A stretch of 64,000 nt of DNA from an uncultured bacterium (GTDB taxonomy: Bacteria > Cyanobacteriota > Vampirovibrionia > Gastranaerophilales > Gastranaerophilaceae): contig USFB01000001.1 in NCBI GenBank assembly GCA_900553895.1, positions 1 through 64,000 on the forward strand, read 5' to 3'. The position numbers and the translations under genes were made by a program. The notes under the pieces are model-generated. The model saw only the letters and a list, made by a program, of their open reading frames with translations. It was not told the DNA's origin and did not search any database. Below, in pieces: positions 53,349-61,581 of the stretch; position 1 is the stretch's first letter; each line of letters opens with the position of its first letter.

Positions 53349-54221
53349 ATGAGCAATATTGTAATTTATTCAACAAAACCAATGCCTGAGCTACAAGCTA
53401 AATTAATGGAAATAGATGAAGCGGAAGTTAGAGTTGTTTCTATTGATAAAATGAAAGATTACGCGGTTATCAATCCGTCTTTAATGATTGTAGAAAATAT
53501 TGATTTGGCAAAAGATGCACTTATGACAAACAAATTTCCATGCCCAATTTTATTTTTTGGACCAACAAGAAGAGATGTAACAGTTAGAGCAGAAGGCTTC
53601 GACTTTATTAAAGATCCAGCAAATACCGATGAATTAATCGTTCGTGTCAATGCTTTATTAAGAATTAAGGCATTAAAAGATAAGTTAGAAAGAGTTTCTA
53701 CAACTGATGACTTAACTGGTTTACATAATAGAAAATATCTGCAAGAGCGTTTAGAAGAAGAAATTTCTCGTTCAAGAAGATATGGCACAAAATTATCTTG
53801 TATTTTATTCGATTTAGATTACTTCAAAGTTGTTAATGATATGTATGGATATGAATGGGGCGATATATTGCTAACTAAAATTGCGAATAAACTTAATGCA
53901 ATGATTAGAAAAGAAGATATTTTAACTCGTTACGGTGATGAAGAATTTTTGCTTGTATTACCTAATACTTCAGAAGATAATGCGTTCTTATTCGGCGAAA
54001 GATTCAGAAGAGAAGTTGAAAAAATGGAATTTATTCCGGCTGGTGAAGAAGAACCGCATAAAGTAACAATTTCAGGTGGAATTTCAACATACCCTTGTAT
54101 GCCTGATGTTGAAGAGGATGCAAATACTATAATAAGATATGCTGAACATGCTTTATATAATGCTAAGCATAGAGGTAAGAATAAAATAATTCAATTCTCT
54201 CAGATGAATTTAGAAATGTAA
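53349..54221 (+). CDS. Receiver-like/GGDEF protein with degenerate GDEEF
   Basis: The 290-aa protein has an N-terminal receiver-like fold (about residues 1-105) that lacks a clear phospho-acceptor pattern. A GGDEF domain follows (TTDDLTGLHNRKYLQERL, FDLDYFKVVNDMYG). The signature is GDEEF (196-200) where GG(D/E)EF is expected, so the second Gly is Asp. The inhibitory RxxD site is not obvious. It may be a weak or inactive cyclic di-GMP synthase, or a GTP/c-di-GMP sensor. GAGGAAG precedes ATG. Confidence 0.85.
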   Translation: MSNIVIYSTKPMPELQAKLMEIDEAEVRVVSIDKMKDYAVINPSLMIVENIDLAKDALMTNKFPCPILFFGPTRRDVTVRAEGFDFIKDPANTDELIVRVNALLRIKALKDKLERVSTTDDLTGLHNRKYLQERLEEEISRSRRYGTKLSCILFDLDYFKVVNDMYGYEWGDILLTKIANKLNAMIRKEDILTRYGDEEFLLVLPNTSEDNAFLFGERFRREVEKMEFIPAGEEEPHKVTISGGISTYPCMPDVEEDANTIIRYAEHALYNAKHRGKNKIIQFSQMNLEM

Positions 54222-54225
54222 TTAA

Positions 54226-54255
54226 AAAGAGCACCTTATCGGGTGCCTTTTTATT
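54226..54255 (+). terminator. Terminator after the GGDEF gene
   Basis: AAAAAGAGCACC and GGGTGCCTTTTT pair (core GCACC/GGTGC) around a TTATC loop and end in a T-run, 5 nt after the stop. Confidence 0.8.
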
Positions 54256-54342
54256 ACAAAAATTAATCAAACTTAATACTTTTTTTCAAACTTTGGCATG
54301 TTTATAGTATTATAGAGAAAAAGTTGGAGGGATTATTTTATA

Positions 54343-55158
54343 ATGTCAGTAGCATTAGAACAAAAACAAGGTTTAATCGCAGGTGATGGTCTTTTGCCTG
54401 TAAAAATGGCTCAATATGCTAAAGAAAATGGTTTTGACGTTGTTGCAATTTCTTTATCAAATGATAATTATGCACAACTTAAAAAATATTGCTCAAAAGT
54501 TTATTCTTTCTGTCCGGGAGAAGTTCAAAAAATAGAAGACACTCTTAAAGCGGAAGGTATTAAACAAATTACATTTTTAGGCAAAGTTAGTAAAACAATT
54601 TTGATTAAACGCCCTAAATTTGACGCAAGAGCATTAGACTTTATCAAAAAAGCTATAAGATTAAACGATGATAAAGTAATGCTAATGATTATAGAAGAAT
54701 TGGAAAAAATTGGTGTAACAATTTTAGACCAAACTTTGTTTATCAAAAATTTAATGATTCCATCAGGAGTTTTGGGAAAAGTTCAACCAACTCCTGAACA
54801 AATTGAAGACGTAAATTATGGTTACTGGTTAGCAAAAGAAACAGGGAAATTAGATGTCGGTCAGTCTGTAATTATAAAAGATAAGATGGTTATGGCAGTT
54901 GAAGCAATCGAAGGCACAGATAAATGTATCAAACGCGGCTGTAAAATTGCAAAAAGAAATTCAAGAGTTATAAAAGTTGCAAAACCTTCTCAAGACAAAA
55001 GATTTGATATTCCTGCAATAGGTTTAAGAACATTAAAAACAATGCACAAATATAAAGCAGACCTAATTGCCGTTGAAGCAGGTGAAACAATTATTGTAGA
55101 TAGAGAAGAAGTTATTAAATACGCAAATAAGCATAATATTGTTGTAATGGCTGTATAA
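54343..55158 (+). CDS. lpxI: UDP-2,3-diacylglucosamine pyrophosphatase LpxI
   Basis: The 271-aa enzyme makes lipid X from UDP-2,3-diacylglucosamine in lipid A synthesis. LpxI family marks are LIAGDGLLPVKMAQYAKENG, ITFLGKVSK, a middle domain, and DVGQSVIIKDKMVMAVEAIE with GTDKCIKRG. The C-terminus has FDIPAIGLRTLKTM and VEAGETIIVDREE. It is the alternative to LpxH. It stands 4 nt before lpxB, which uses its product. Confidence 0.95.
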   Translation: MSVALEQKQGLIAGDGLLPVKMAQYAKENGFDVVAISLSNDNYAQLKKYCSKVYSFCPGEVQKIEDTLKAEGIKQITFLGKVSKTILIKRPKFDARALDFIKKAIRLNDDKVMLMIIEELEKIGVTILDQTLFIKNLMIPSGVLGKVQPTPEQIEDVNYGYWLAKETGKLDVGQSVIIKDKMVMAVEAIEGTDKCIKRGCKIAKRNSRVIKVAKPSQDKRFDIPAIGLRTLKTMHKYKADLIAVEAGETIIVDREEVIKYANKHNIVVMAV

Positions 55159-55162
55159 TTTT

Positions 55163-56287
55163 ATGAAAAAGATATTTATTATTACAGGCGAATACTCCGG
55201 AGATATCCATGCCGGCAAGGTTTTAGAAATGTTAAAACGTTCTATGCCCGATATTGTTGCAGAAGGTATTGGGGGAGAAAATTTAAAATCAGCCGGTGCA
55301 AAAATCTTTTGTGACCATTCAAAAATGTCAGGTTTTGGTTTAAATTTTAAGATGATTGTTGATCACTTATCTTTGGAAAAAAAAGTTGCTGATTATATTT
55401 TAAACGAATTTAAACCTGATTTGGTTTTGTTAATTGATTATGGCACATTTAATTTAAGAGTTGCGAAAAGGCTTAAAGGAAGCGGAATTAAAGTATTCCA
55501 TTATATTCCTCCACAAATTTGGGCGAGTCGCAAATGGAGAATAAAAGGTATAAAAAAATATGTAGACAAAGTTCTTTGTATTTTCCCTTTTGAGCCTGAA
55601 ATCTATCAAGCAGAAAACATTGATGTACATTATTGCGGACATCCTCTTGTTAAACAATTACCACCAAGAGCTGATAAAGAAGAATTCTTTAAACAGCATG
55701 AATTGGACATATCAAGACCTTTAGTGTCAGTATTTCCTGGCTCAAGACCATTGGAGCTAAAACTCTTCGGAGAACGCTTTATCGAAGCTGCTAAAGTTTT
55801 ACAAAAACGCCATCCTGAATTGCAAGTTTGCATTTCGCATGCACCAAACTTGAAGGATGATATTTTTGATAAGTACATTAAAAATACTGATTTTAAAGTT
55901 ATTAAAGGCGAAAACCAAGCTTTGCTGAGCGTTTCAGACTCATTAATTTTAGCATCAGGAACAGTTGCTTTAGAAGCAAGTTTATATCAAGTTCCAATGC
56001 TTATTGCATATCGCGGACCGTGGCTGCTTTATTTGATTTATTTGCTTGTAAGATGTATCAAGAGAGTTTCTTTACCAAATATTATTATGGATGAAGATAT
56101 CGTACCAGAATTAGTTCAGCATAAATTTAGTGTTGAAAATATTTGCTACGAAACAGAAAAAAATCTGTATGACAAAAAGCATAGAGAGTGGATGATTAAC
56201 GAACTTGCTAAAGTCAAAGAAAAACTTTCCGATAAGTATTCCGCAGAAGAAGTTGCAAAATGTATAAAAGAAGAATTGGATAGATAA
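55163..56287 (+). CDS. lpxB: Lipid-A-disaccharide synthase
   Basis: The 374-aa GT19 enzyme joins lipid X and UDP-diacylglucosamine. Signatures are IITGEYSGDIHAGKVLEML, GIGGENLKSAGAK, LLIDYGTFNLRVAKRLKGSG, YIPPQIWASRKWR, VFPGSRPLELKLF and SLILASGTVALEASLYQVPM. It forms an operon with lpxI. Confidence 0.96.
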   Translation: MKKIFIITGEYSGDIHAGKVLEMLKRSMPDIVAEGIGGENLKSAGAKIFCDHSKMSGFGLNFKMIVDHLSLEKKVADYILNEFKPDLVLLIDYGTFNLRVAKRLKGSGIKVFHYIPPQIWASRKWRIKGIKKYVDKVLCIFPFEPEIYQAENIDVHYCGHPLVKQLPPRADKEEFFKQHELDISRPLVSVFPGSRPLELKLFGERFIEAAKVLQKRHPELQVCISHAPNLKDDIFDKYIKNTDFKVIKGENQALLSVSDSLILASGTVALEASLYQVPMLIAYRGPWLLYLIYLLVRCIKRVSLPNIIMDEDIVPELVQHKFSVENICYETEKNLYDKKHREWMINELAKVKEKLSDKYSAEEVAKCIKEELDR

Positions 56288-56293
56288 AGAAAG

Positions 56294-56316
56294 AGCCGGA
56301 CATTTGCCGGCTTTTA
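56294..56316 (+). terminator. Terminator after lpxB
   Basis: AGCCGG pairs with CCGGCT around a 7-nt loop, followed by TTT. It lies just after the lpxB stop. Confidence 0.75.
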
Positions 56317-56452
56317 AATTTCTACAACCTTTTTTCTAACCTTATATATTAATAAAGTTTTCTTTTGTAAAAAAATTGCTTTTTTATGTCGAAATGTAAA
56401 GTTAATTTATGTTATACTTTTTTGAGCAAATATAAATAGCAAAAGGAATATT

Positions 56453-57613
56453 ATGAGAAAGAGTTATTGTTTATTACCACTGGCTCTTGGAACACTCGGG
56501 CTTGGTTTAACAGAATATGTAATGATGGGAATTCTACCCGATACAGCGCAAACCATGCACTGTTCTATACCAGAAGCAGGAAATTTTATTTCATTTTATG
56601 CACTCGGCGTCGTTTTTGGTGCAATAATGCTCGTTATTGTAGCAAGAACCAAACCTTTAAAAACGATATTATTATGGCTTATGGCAATTTTTACAATTGC
56701 AAATTTTTTAACAGCATTTGTAACAAACTATTATATATTTTGCTTAATAAGATTTATTGCAGGACTTCCACACGGTTGTTTCTTTAGCGTTGGCGCAATT
56801 TCAGCAGGAAAGCTTTGTGAAAAAGGCAAAGAAAATCAAGCTGTCGCTACTATGTGTTCAGGCATGACGTTTGCAAACCTTCTTGGAATACCACTTGGGA
56901 CAATGATAAGCCATAGTTTGTCATGGCGTCTTATATTTCTATTTATCGGAATTTTCGGATTATTAATCTTATATTCAATAAAAAGACTTATTCCAACTCT
57001 AAAATCACTTCCTGATACTGGTTTTAGAGGACAATTTAAAATTATGAAACATTTAGCTCCTTGGTTATTAATATTAGCAGTAATAATGGGCAATGGGGGC
57101 ATTTTCTGTTGGTATAGCTATATTAATCCTCTTTTAGTAAATGTTTCCGGTATCTTACCGCAATTTGTGTCATTAATTATGATTCTTGCAGGTGCAGGCA
57201 TGTGTGTCGGGAATTTTTTGGGCGGAAAACTCTCTGACAAATATTCGCCTTCAATTGTAGCTAGCTTAACACAATTACTGGCTTGTATAGCTCTAATCTG
57301 TATTTTCTTTTTTGCGCATAACCCGATTGTATCAGTAATTTGTATGGTTATATGCACAGGTTGCTTGTTTGCTGTTTCTGCTCCACAACAAGTGTTGCTT
57401 ATAGAAAATGCAAAAGGCGGAGAAATGCTCGGTGCCTCATTTTCTCAAATATCATTTAATTTAGGCAATGCAATGGGTGCTTTTGTAGGCGGAATTCCAA
57501 TTGAACACAGCTATAACTACAATTACACTGCTATACCCGGAGCCTGTTTTGCATTTATTGGATTTTTGATTTTATTTTATTTTTATAAACGTTACAAATA
57601 CAAAAATACTTAA
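56453..57613 (+). CDS. MFS transporter, DHA1/AraJ-like
   Basis: The 386-aa protein has twelve membrane helices. It begins YCLLPLALGTLGLGLTEYVM, a DHA1 start with Glu in helix 1, and has RFIAGLPHGCFFSVGAISAG in helices 4-5 as in AraJ/YdhP-type drug or sugar efflux proteins. The loop 2-3 motif (G-x-x-x-D-R/K-x-G-R) appears as ARTKPLKT, weakly conserved. It stands alone between lpxB and rpmB. The substrate is unknown. Confidence 0.88.
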   Translation: MRKSYCLLPLALGTLGLGLTEYVMMGILPDTAQTMHCSIPEAGNFISFYALGVVFGAIMLVIVARTKPLKTILLWLMAIFTIANFLTAFVTNYYIFCLIRFIAGLPHGCFFSVGAISAGKLCEKGKENQAVATMCSGMTFANLLGIPLGTMISHSLSWRLIFLFIGIFGLLILYSIKRLIPTLKSLPDTGFRGQFKIMKHLAPWLLILAVIMGNGGIFCWYSYINPLLVNVSGILPQFVSLIMILAGAGMCVGNFLGGKLSDKYSPSIVASLTQLLACIALICIFFFAHNPIVSVICMVICTGCLFAVSAPQQVLLIENAKGGEMLGASFSQISFNLGNAMGAFVGGIPIEHSYNYNYTAIPGACFAFIGFLILFYFYKRYKYKNT

Positions 57614-57703
57614 TTGTAACAATACTTAACGAAAAATACTTGTAAAATAAATGTTTTTGAGGTAAGCTTGAGTTACACTGGTAGAAAGAAGGAAAATAGA
57701 ACT

Positions 57704-57895
57704 ATGTCAAAACAATGTGAAGTATGCGGTAAAAAACCTATTAAAGCAGCAAAATTAACATTCTCTCATAAACAAATTAAAAAAGTTCAAACTCCAAATT
57801 TACAAGAAATTAGAGTTAATGTAAATGGTCAAACTAAGAGAATGACAGTTTGCACTTCTTGCTTAAAAGCAGGCAAAGTTCAAAAAGCTGTTTAG
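57704..57895 (+). CDS. rpmB: 50S ribosomal protein bL28
   Basis: The 63-aa protein begins MSKQCEVCGKKPIKAAKLTF and has the C-x2-C pairs (CEVC, CTSC) of the zinc-binding form of bL28. KKVQTPNLQEIRVNVNG and the basic middle fit the family. GAAGGA before ATG 57704 decides the start; the upstream in-frame ATG-less extension from 57668 is rejected. A strong terminator follows. Confidence 0.95.
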   Translation: MSKQCEVCGKKPIKAAKLTFSHKQIKKVQTPNLQEIRVNVNGQTKRMTVCTSCLKAGKVQKAV

Positions 57896-57914
57896 TTTTT
57901 TAGCAAAGTTTATT

Positions 57915-57946
57915 AGACGGTTTAGATTCTCTAAACCGTCTTTTTT
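57915..57946 (+). terminator. Terminator after rpmB
   Basis: GACGGTTTAG (57916-57925) pairs perfectly with CTAAACCGTC (57931-57940) around ATTCT and is followed by six Ts. Confidence 0.92.
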
Positions 57947-57965
57947 AGTTTTTAAATATTAAGTT

Positions 57966-58021
57966 TTGTAACAATAATAACTCTCTGTGAAATTGTCTAT
58001 TTTTTAAATACTTTATATATA
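57966..58021 (+). promoter_or_regulatory. Three-box promoter, copy 3 (98-aa gene)
   Basis: TTGTAAC (57966-57972), 14 nt, GTGAAATT (57987-57994), 14 nt, TACTTTATATATA (58009-58021). The ATG of the 98-aa gene lies 33 nt further at 58054. Confidence 0.8.
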
Positions 58022-58053
58022 TGTAAGATGAAAAATAACAAGGAGCTTAAATC

Positions 58054-58350
58054 ATGTCAACTAATATTAACGCAAACGTTCTTAAAAACTTTATAGTAAA
58101 AACTATCGGTGCTGAAAAATTAACACAAGCTCAAGCACAAAGATATGATATTGATGCTAACAAATACACTGAAGCAAATACAGATGAAAATGCTTATCTT
58201 GATTTAGATGAAATTCTTGATGATAAGGATTTGTACGAACAATTTGCAACAATGTATGTTGAAGAAAAAGATAAAGAGAATGAAGTTAATGCAGAGAAAG
58301 AGAAAGAAGACGCCGCTAAGGTACAAGATAAAGGCGAAAGTAAAGCTTAG
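58054..58350 (+). CDS. 98-aa orphan protein, GTGAAATT-promoter family
   Basis: The 98-aa acidic protein (MSTNINANVLKNFIVKTIGA at the start) has a short helical N-domain with DLDEILDDKDLYEQF. The tail is about 30 residues of Lys/Glu (EEKDKENEVNAEKEKED). AAGGAGC precedes ATG. It is a single-gene unit between a three-box promoter and a terminator. I do not recognise the family. Confidence 0.72.
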   Translation: MSTNINANVLKNFIVKTIGAEKLTQAQAQRYDIDANKYTEANTDENAYLDLDEILDDKDLYEQFATMYVEEKDKENEVNAEKEKEDAAKVQDKGESKA

Positions 58351-58380
58351 AGAAATTCGAGAAAAAGAGAAAAGATAATT

Positions 58381-58406
58381 AAAACGGAGTTTATACTCCG
58401 TTTTTT
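58381..58406 (+). terminator. Terminator after the 98-aa gene
   Basis: AACGGAGT pairs with ACTCCGTT around TTAT, followed by TTTTT, about 30 nt after the stop. Confidence 0.88.
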
Positions 58407-58512
58407 ATTTGCAAACTATGATTTTTTAAAAAGATATGTTATAATATTAGTAGGAGATCAAAATTGAACCGTTGCAGCCAAATGCGAAAGCAGAAAGGCA
58501 TTATATATAAGA

Positions 58513-60084
58513 ATGATGAGCAATTTACAATTTCAAAATGACCTCGAAAGGCTAATCGCCATTATGCCCCCAAAAGTCGTGTCTAATTTGTCGTGTGAAA
58601 AATTGGATGATGTTATCGAAATAGTTCTCGATATCGGACGAGTTCCTGAAGTCCGACATGCAGGAGGCAAGATTGAAAAATTACAGTGTGATGTAGTTAA
58701 TGATGAAGATATTAAGTTTATAACTTCTCACCTTCAAGAATTCACGCATGATAATCGTTCAGGTATCCCAGGAACTTTGCACCGTATCAGTGCAATAAGA
58801 AACAGACAAGGAAAAGTTGTTGGTCTGACTTGTCGTATTGGGCGTGTTGTAACAGGTACAATTGCTTGTATAAAAGATATTTGCACTCAAGGAAAGAGTA
58901 TTTTATTCTTAGGTCCTCCGGGGGTTGGTAAAACTACAAAACTTAGAGAAATTTCACGACTTGTAGCTGATGAACTCGGTAAACGTGTTGTCATTGTAGA
59001 TACATCAAACGAAATCGCTGGTGATGGTGATGTTCCGCACCCTGCTGTCGGTTCTGCAAGGAGAATGCAAGTTGCTCAGCCAGAATTTCAAAAAGATATA
59101 ATGATTGAGGCGGTCGAAAACCACACGCCTGAAGTTATTGTAGTCGATGAAATCGGTACTGAACCGGAAGCTCAAGCTGCCAGAACAATTGCAGAACGTG
59201 GTGTAATGCTTATTGCAACTGCTCACGGCAACTGTTTGGAAAGTTTAATCAAAAACCCTACTTTATCTGATTTAGTCGGCGGTATTCAATCCGTAACGTT
59301 GGGCGATGATGAAGCTAAACGTCGAGCATCACAAAAAACAGTTTTAGAAAGAGAAAAACAACCTACTTTTGATATTGTTATTGAGATTTTAGATAGAAAT
59401 ACGCTTGCAGTTTATAAAAACACATCAGAAGCGGTCGATTATATCTTAAGAGGTTGGCCGATTCGTCCTGAAATCAGAAAAGTTGAAGAACAACATGTTG
59501 AAACAATTTCTGCTCCTGAACCCGTTAAGCAGGAAATTCCTGAAACTCCTCGAGATAACAGCATGAATTTCTCGTTCTCACGTCAAAAATACGTTGAGCA
59601 GGCTAAACCGCTTAAAAAATTGTATTTGTACGCTGTATCAAGAACTATTGTTGAAAAAACAATTGAACGTTTGAATTTGAATGTCGAATTGACGCGTAAC
59701 GTAGAAGACGCTGATATTGTAATCGCACACAAAAATTTTGCAAAAGGCGGGGCAAAAATTTTGAATACTGCAAAAGAATATAGAGTTCAAATTTTCTATG
59801 TAAAAACAAACTCAATGGCTCAAATTCAAAAGGTTTTGAAGGATGCGCTTGATATTCAACCGGGTGATGTTGAGCCATTGCAAGGTTATAGCGATGATAC
59901 AGAAAAGGCTTTGGATGAAGCACGTGCTGCAATTAAACAAATCGCAGACGGTGCTGATATTGCGGAACTCTCACCACAACCTTCTCAAATAAGAAAACTA
60001 CAACATGAACTTGTTGATCAGTATAATTTAAAAAGCACATCTATAGGCGAAGGCGACAATAGACATTTAAGAATTCATAAATAA
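58513..60084 (+). CDS. ycf45: Ycf45-like P-loop ATPase with R3H-like C-terminus
   Basis: The 523-aa protein is of the family that includes plastid/cyanobacterial Ycf45 and SpoIIIAA-type ATPases. The Walker A is LGPPGVGKTTKLREISRL (near residue 140), and VIVDTSNEIAGDGDVPHPAV with EVIVVDEIGTEPEAQAARTI is the Walker B/SpoIIIAA region. At the C-terminus, RKLQHELVDQYNL with RHLRIHK resembles an R3H nucleic-acid-binding domain. A KH-like stretch lies between. Presence in a genome without photosynthesis genes in sight fits a sister lineage of Cyanobacteria. There is no clear Shine-Dalgarno before ATG 58513/58516. Confidence 0.88.
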   Translation: MMSNLQFQNDLERLIAIMPPKVVSNLSCEKLDDVIEIVLDIGRVPEVRHAGGKIEKLQCDVVNDEDIKFITSHLQEFTHDNRSGIPGTLHRISAIRNRQGKVVGLTCRIGRVVTGTIACIKDICTQGKSILFLGPPGVGKTTKLREISRLVADELGKRVVIVDTSNEIAGDGDVPHPAVGSARRMQVAQPEFQKDIMIEAVENHTPEVIVVDEIGTEPEAQAARTIAERGVMLIATAHGNCLESLIKNPTLSDLVGGIQSVTLGDDEAKRRASQKTVLEREKQPTFDIVIEILDRNTLAVYKNTSEAVDYILRGWPIRPEIRKVEEQHVETISAPEPVKQEIPETPRDNSMNFSFSRQKYVEQAKPLKKLYLYAVSRTIVEKTIERLNLNVELTRNVEDADIVIAHKNFAKGGAKILNTAKEYRVQIFYVKTNSMAQIQKVLKDALDIQPGDVEPLQGYSDDTEKALDEARAAIKQIADGADIAELSPQPSQIRKLQHELVDQYNLKSTSIGEGDNRHLRIHK

Positions 60085-60087
60085 ATG

Positions 60088-60106
60088 TAGCAAAAAATAT
60101 TTTTAG
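60088..60106 (+). promoter_or_regulatory. TAGCAAAAAATATTTTTAG leader element, copy 2
   Basis: This is identical over 19 nt to 12527-12545. It lies 29 nt before the GTG start of the FKG-tagged radical SAM gene, just after the stop of the previous gene and after ATAAAT. Confidence 0.55.
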
Positions 60107-60135
60107 AGGTTTTGTAATAGCCAAAGGGAAAAACT

Positions 60136-61443
60136 GTGTTAAAACTTAGTCAATTACAAAACCAAAAAACTTATACCCAACAAACATCATTCAAAGGGCA
60201 AAATTATATAGAATATATTGCAAAGCGACAGCTAGTTTTGAAGAATAAACATACTCCAAAGAAATATTGGACGCTTAATGACTTTAATATGAAGAAACTT
60301 GAAGGAATTCAAAGTGGGCTGAAAGTTTTAGGCAATTTAACAATGACACAAATAAAAAGCATTACGGAGCGTGCCCTTGCCATAATTTTGCGTCGCGGAT
60401 GTAACAATATGTGCGCACATTGTTATGCAGATGCAAGACCTGAAAGTTTTTATAAAAAAGAAAATTCAATATCAGAAATAAATATTGAAGATTTTAAAAA
60501 TTTTTGTGACGACATAGTTGGTCTAAATAATAAACTTGGATTTAATATTTTCAATAAAAAAAATAAATATGATTATCAAACATTATTTCTTGATGCAGAT
60601 AGTTCAATGATTCAAGCTAAAGATAAAGATGGCAAAGAATATGATTATTTAGACCTTAGCAAAATGTTGCATGATAGTTGTAATAAAGAAGTTTTATTTG
60701 ATACAGCCGGTTGGAATATTCAAGATAAAAAAACTCAAAACAGAATAGATAAACTTGTGCAAAAATTCAACGATAATTATAATAAGTACAAATTTGTCCA
60801 TTTTAATTTATCATTCAATCCATTCCATTCCTTGCACTACACTTCTATACAAAGAAAAAAAGAAGGTAAATACGATATTGCAGAAAAATTGGATGATATA
60901 TACGCGACAAGAATGGCTAATACGATAAACACGCTATTACCTATATTTTTAAATCATCCTGACAATTTTTCTATTATTTCACGAAGTTTTGAAAATTTTG
61001 AAAATAAAAATACAGAAGGTTTTCAACAAATAGATTTGGCAGAATTGTATGATAAAACATTGGATAAATTAAAAAATATCTTTTATGAAAAATTTATAGA
61101 TGAATATTCTGAAAAAGAATTGGATAAAGAATTTGAAAATATAAAACAATATTTTCGTAAAAATAGCATGCAAACTGCAACAAGGATTGGTATTACCGGA
61201 AGATTAGCAAAAAGATTTGATTATAAAAATTTCAGAAAGACACTTGATGAAGAATTTCCTGATGCCAGTGATAAAGTTATATCCAACAATATGCCTGCCG
61301 GTTTAATAGATTTGAACGGGAAATTTTATATAACTAATTATTTGGAAACATTTCCTACAAATATACAATTAAATTACACTAATAAAGATAAGCTGACTGC
61401 ACCAATTAACCCTAATTTGCACGATCATACGGTCCAAATTTAA
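60136..61443 (+). CDS. FKG-tagged radical SAM protein of unknown function
   Basis: The 435-aa protein has the radical SAM motif C89-x3-C93-x2-C96 in RRGCNNMCAHCYADARPES, which should bind a 4Fe-4S cluster. A TIM-barrel-like region follows (LFLDADSSMI, LFDTAGWN). The N-terminus MLKLSQLQNQKTYTQQTSFK then G contains F19-K20-G21, the tag seen in two other proteins here. No second cysteine cluster (SPASM) is visible. The start is GTG with AAGGGA before it. No precursor peptide gene is adjacent. Substrate unknown. Confidence 0.78.
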   Translation: MLKLSQLQNQKTYTQQTSFKGQNYIEYIAKRQLVLKNKHTPKKYWTLNDFNMKKLEGIQSGLKVLGNLTMTQIKSITERALAIILRRGCNNMCAHCYADARPESFYKKENSISEINIEDFKNFCDDIVGLNNKLGFNIFNKKNKYDYQTLFLDADSSMIQAKDKDGKEYDYLDLSKMLHDSCNKEVLFDTAGWNIQDKKTQNRIDKLVQKFNDNYNKYKFVHFNLSFNPFHSLHYTSIQRKKEGKYDIAEKLDDIYATRMANTINTLLPIFLNHPDNFSIISRSFENFENKNTEGFQQIDLAELYDKTLDKLKNIFYEKFIDEYSEKELDKEFENIKQYFRKNSMQTATRIGITGRLAKRFDYKNFRKTLDEEFPDASDKVISNNMPAGLIDLNGKFYITNYLETFPTNIQLNYTNKDKLTAPINPNLHDHTVQI

Positions 61444-61449
61444 GTTGTT

Positions 61450-61469
61450 GTTGGGCAAGTATGCCCAAC
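61450..61469. repeat. Perfect GTTGGGCA hairpin between convergent genes
   Basis: GTTGGGCA pairs with TGCCCAAC around AGTA, just after the radical SAM gene stop. It resembles the imperfect hairpin at 2010-2029. There is no T-run, so it may be a REP-type palindrome rather than a terminator. Confidence 0.55.
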
Positions 61470-61530
61470 CGACAAATCCTTGGGGAAGTGGGGAGAGTGT
61501 TATTAACTTTAACATCTTTAACATCAACAA

Positions 61531-61563
61531 AAAAGCAGAGGAAACTTGCGCTTCCCCTGCTTT
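61531..61563 (-). terminator. Terminator after nusA
   Basis: AAGCAGAGGAAA and TTCCCCTGCTT pair with one mismatch around a 7-nt loop, and on the minus strand a T-run follows. It lies just after the nusA stop. Confidence 0.82.
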
Positions 61564-61581
61564 AGTAATAATAATCTTAAA

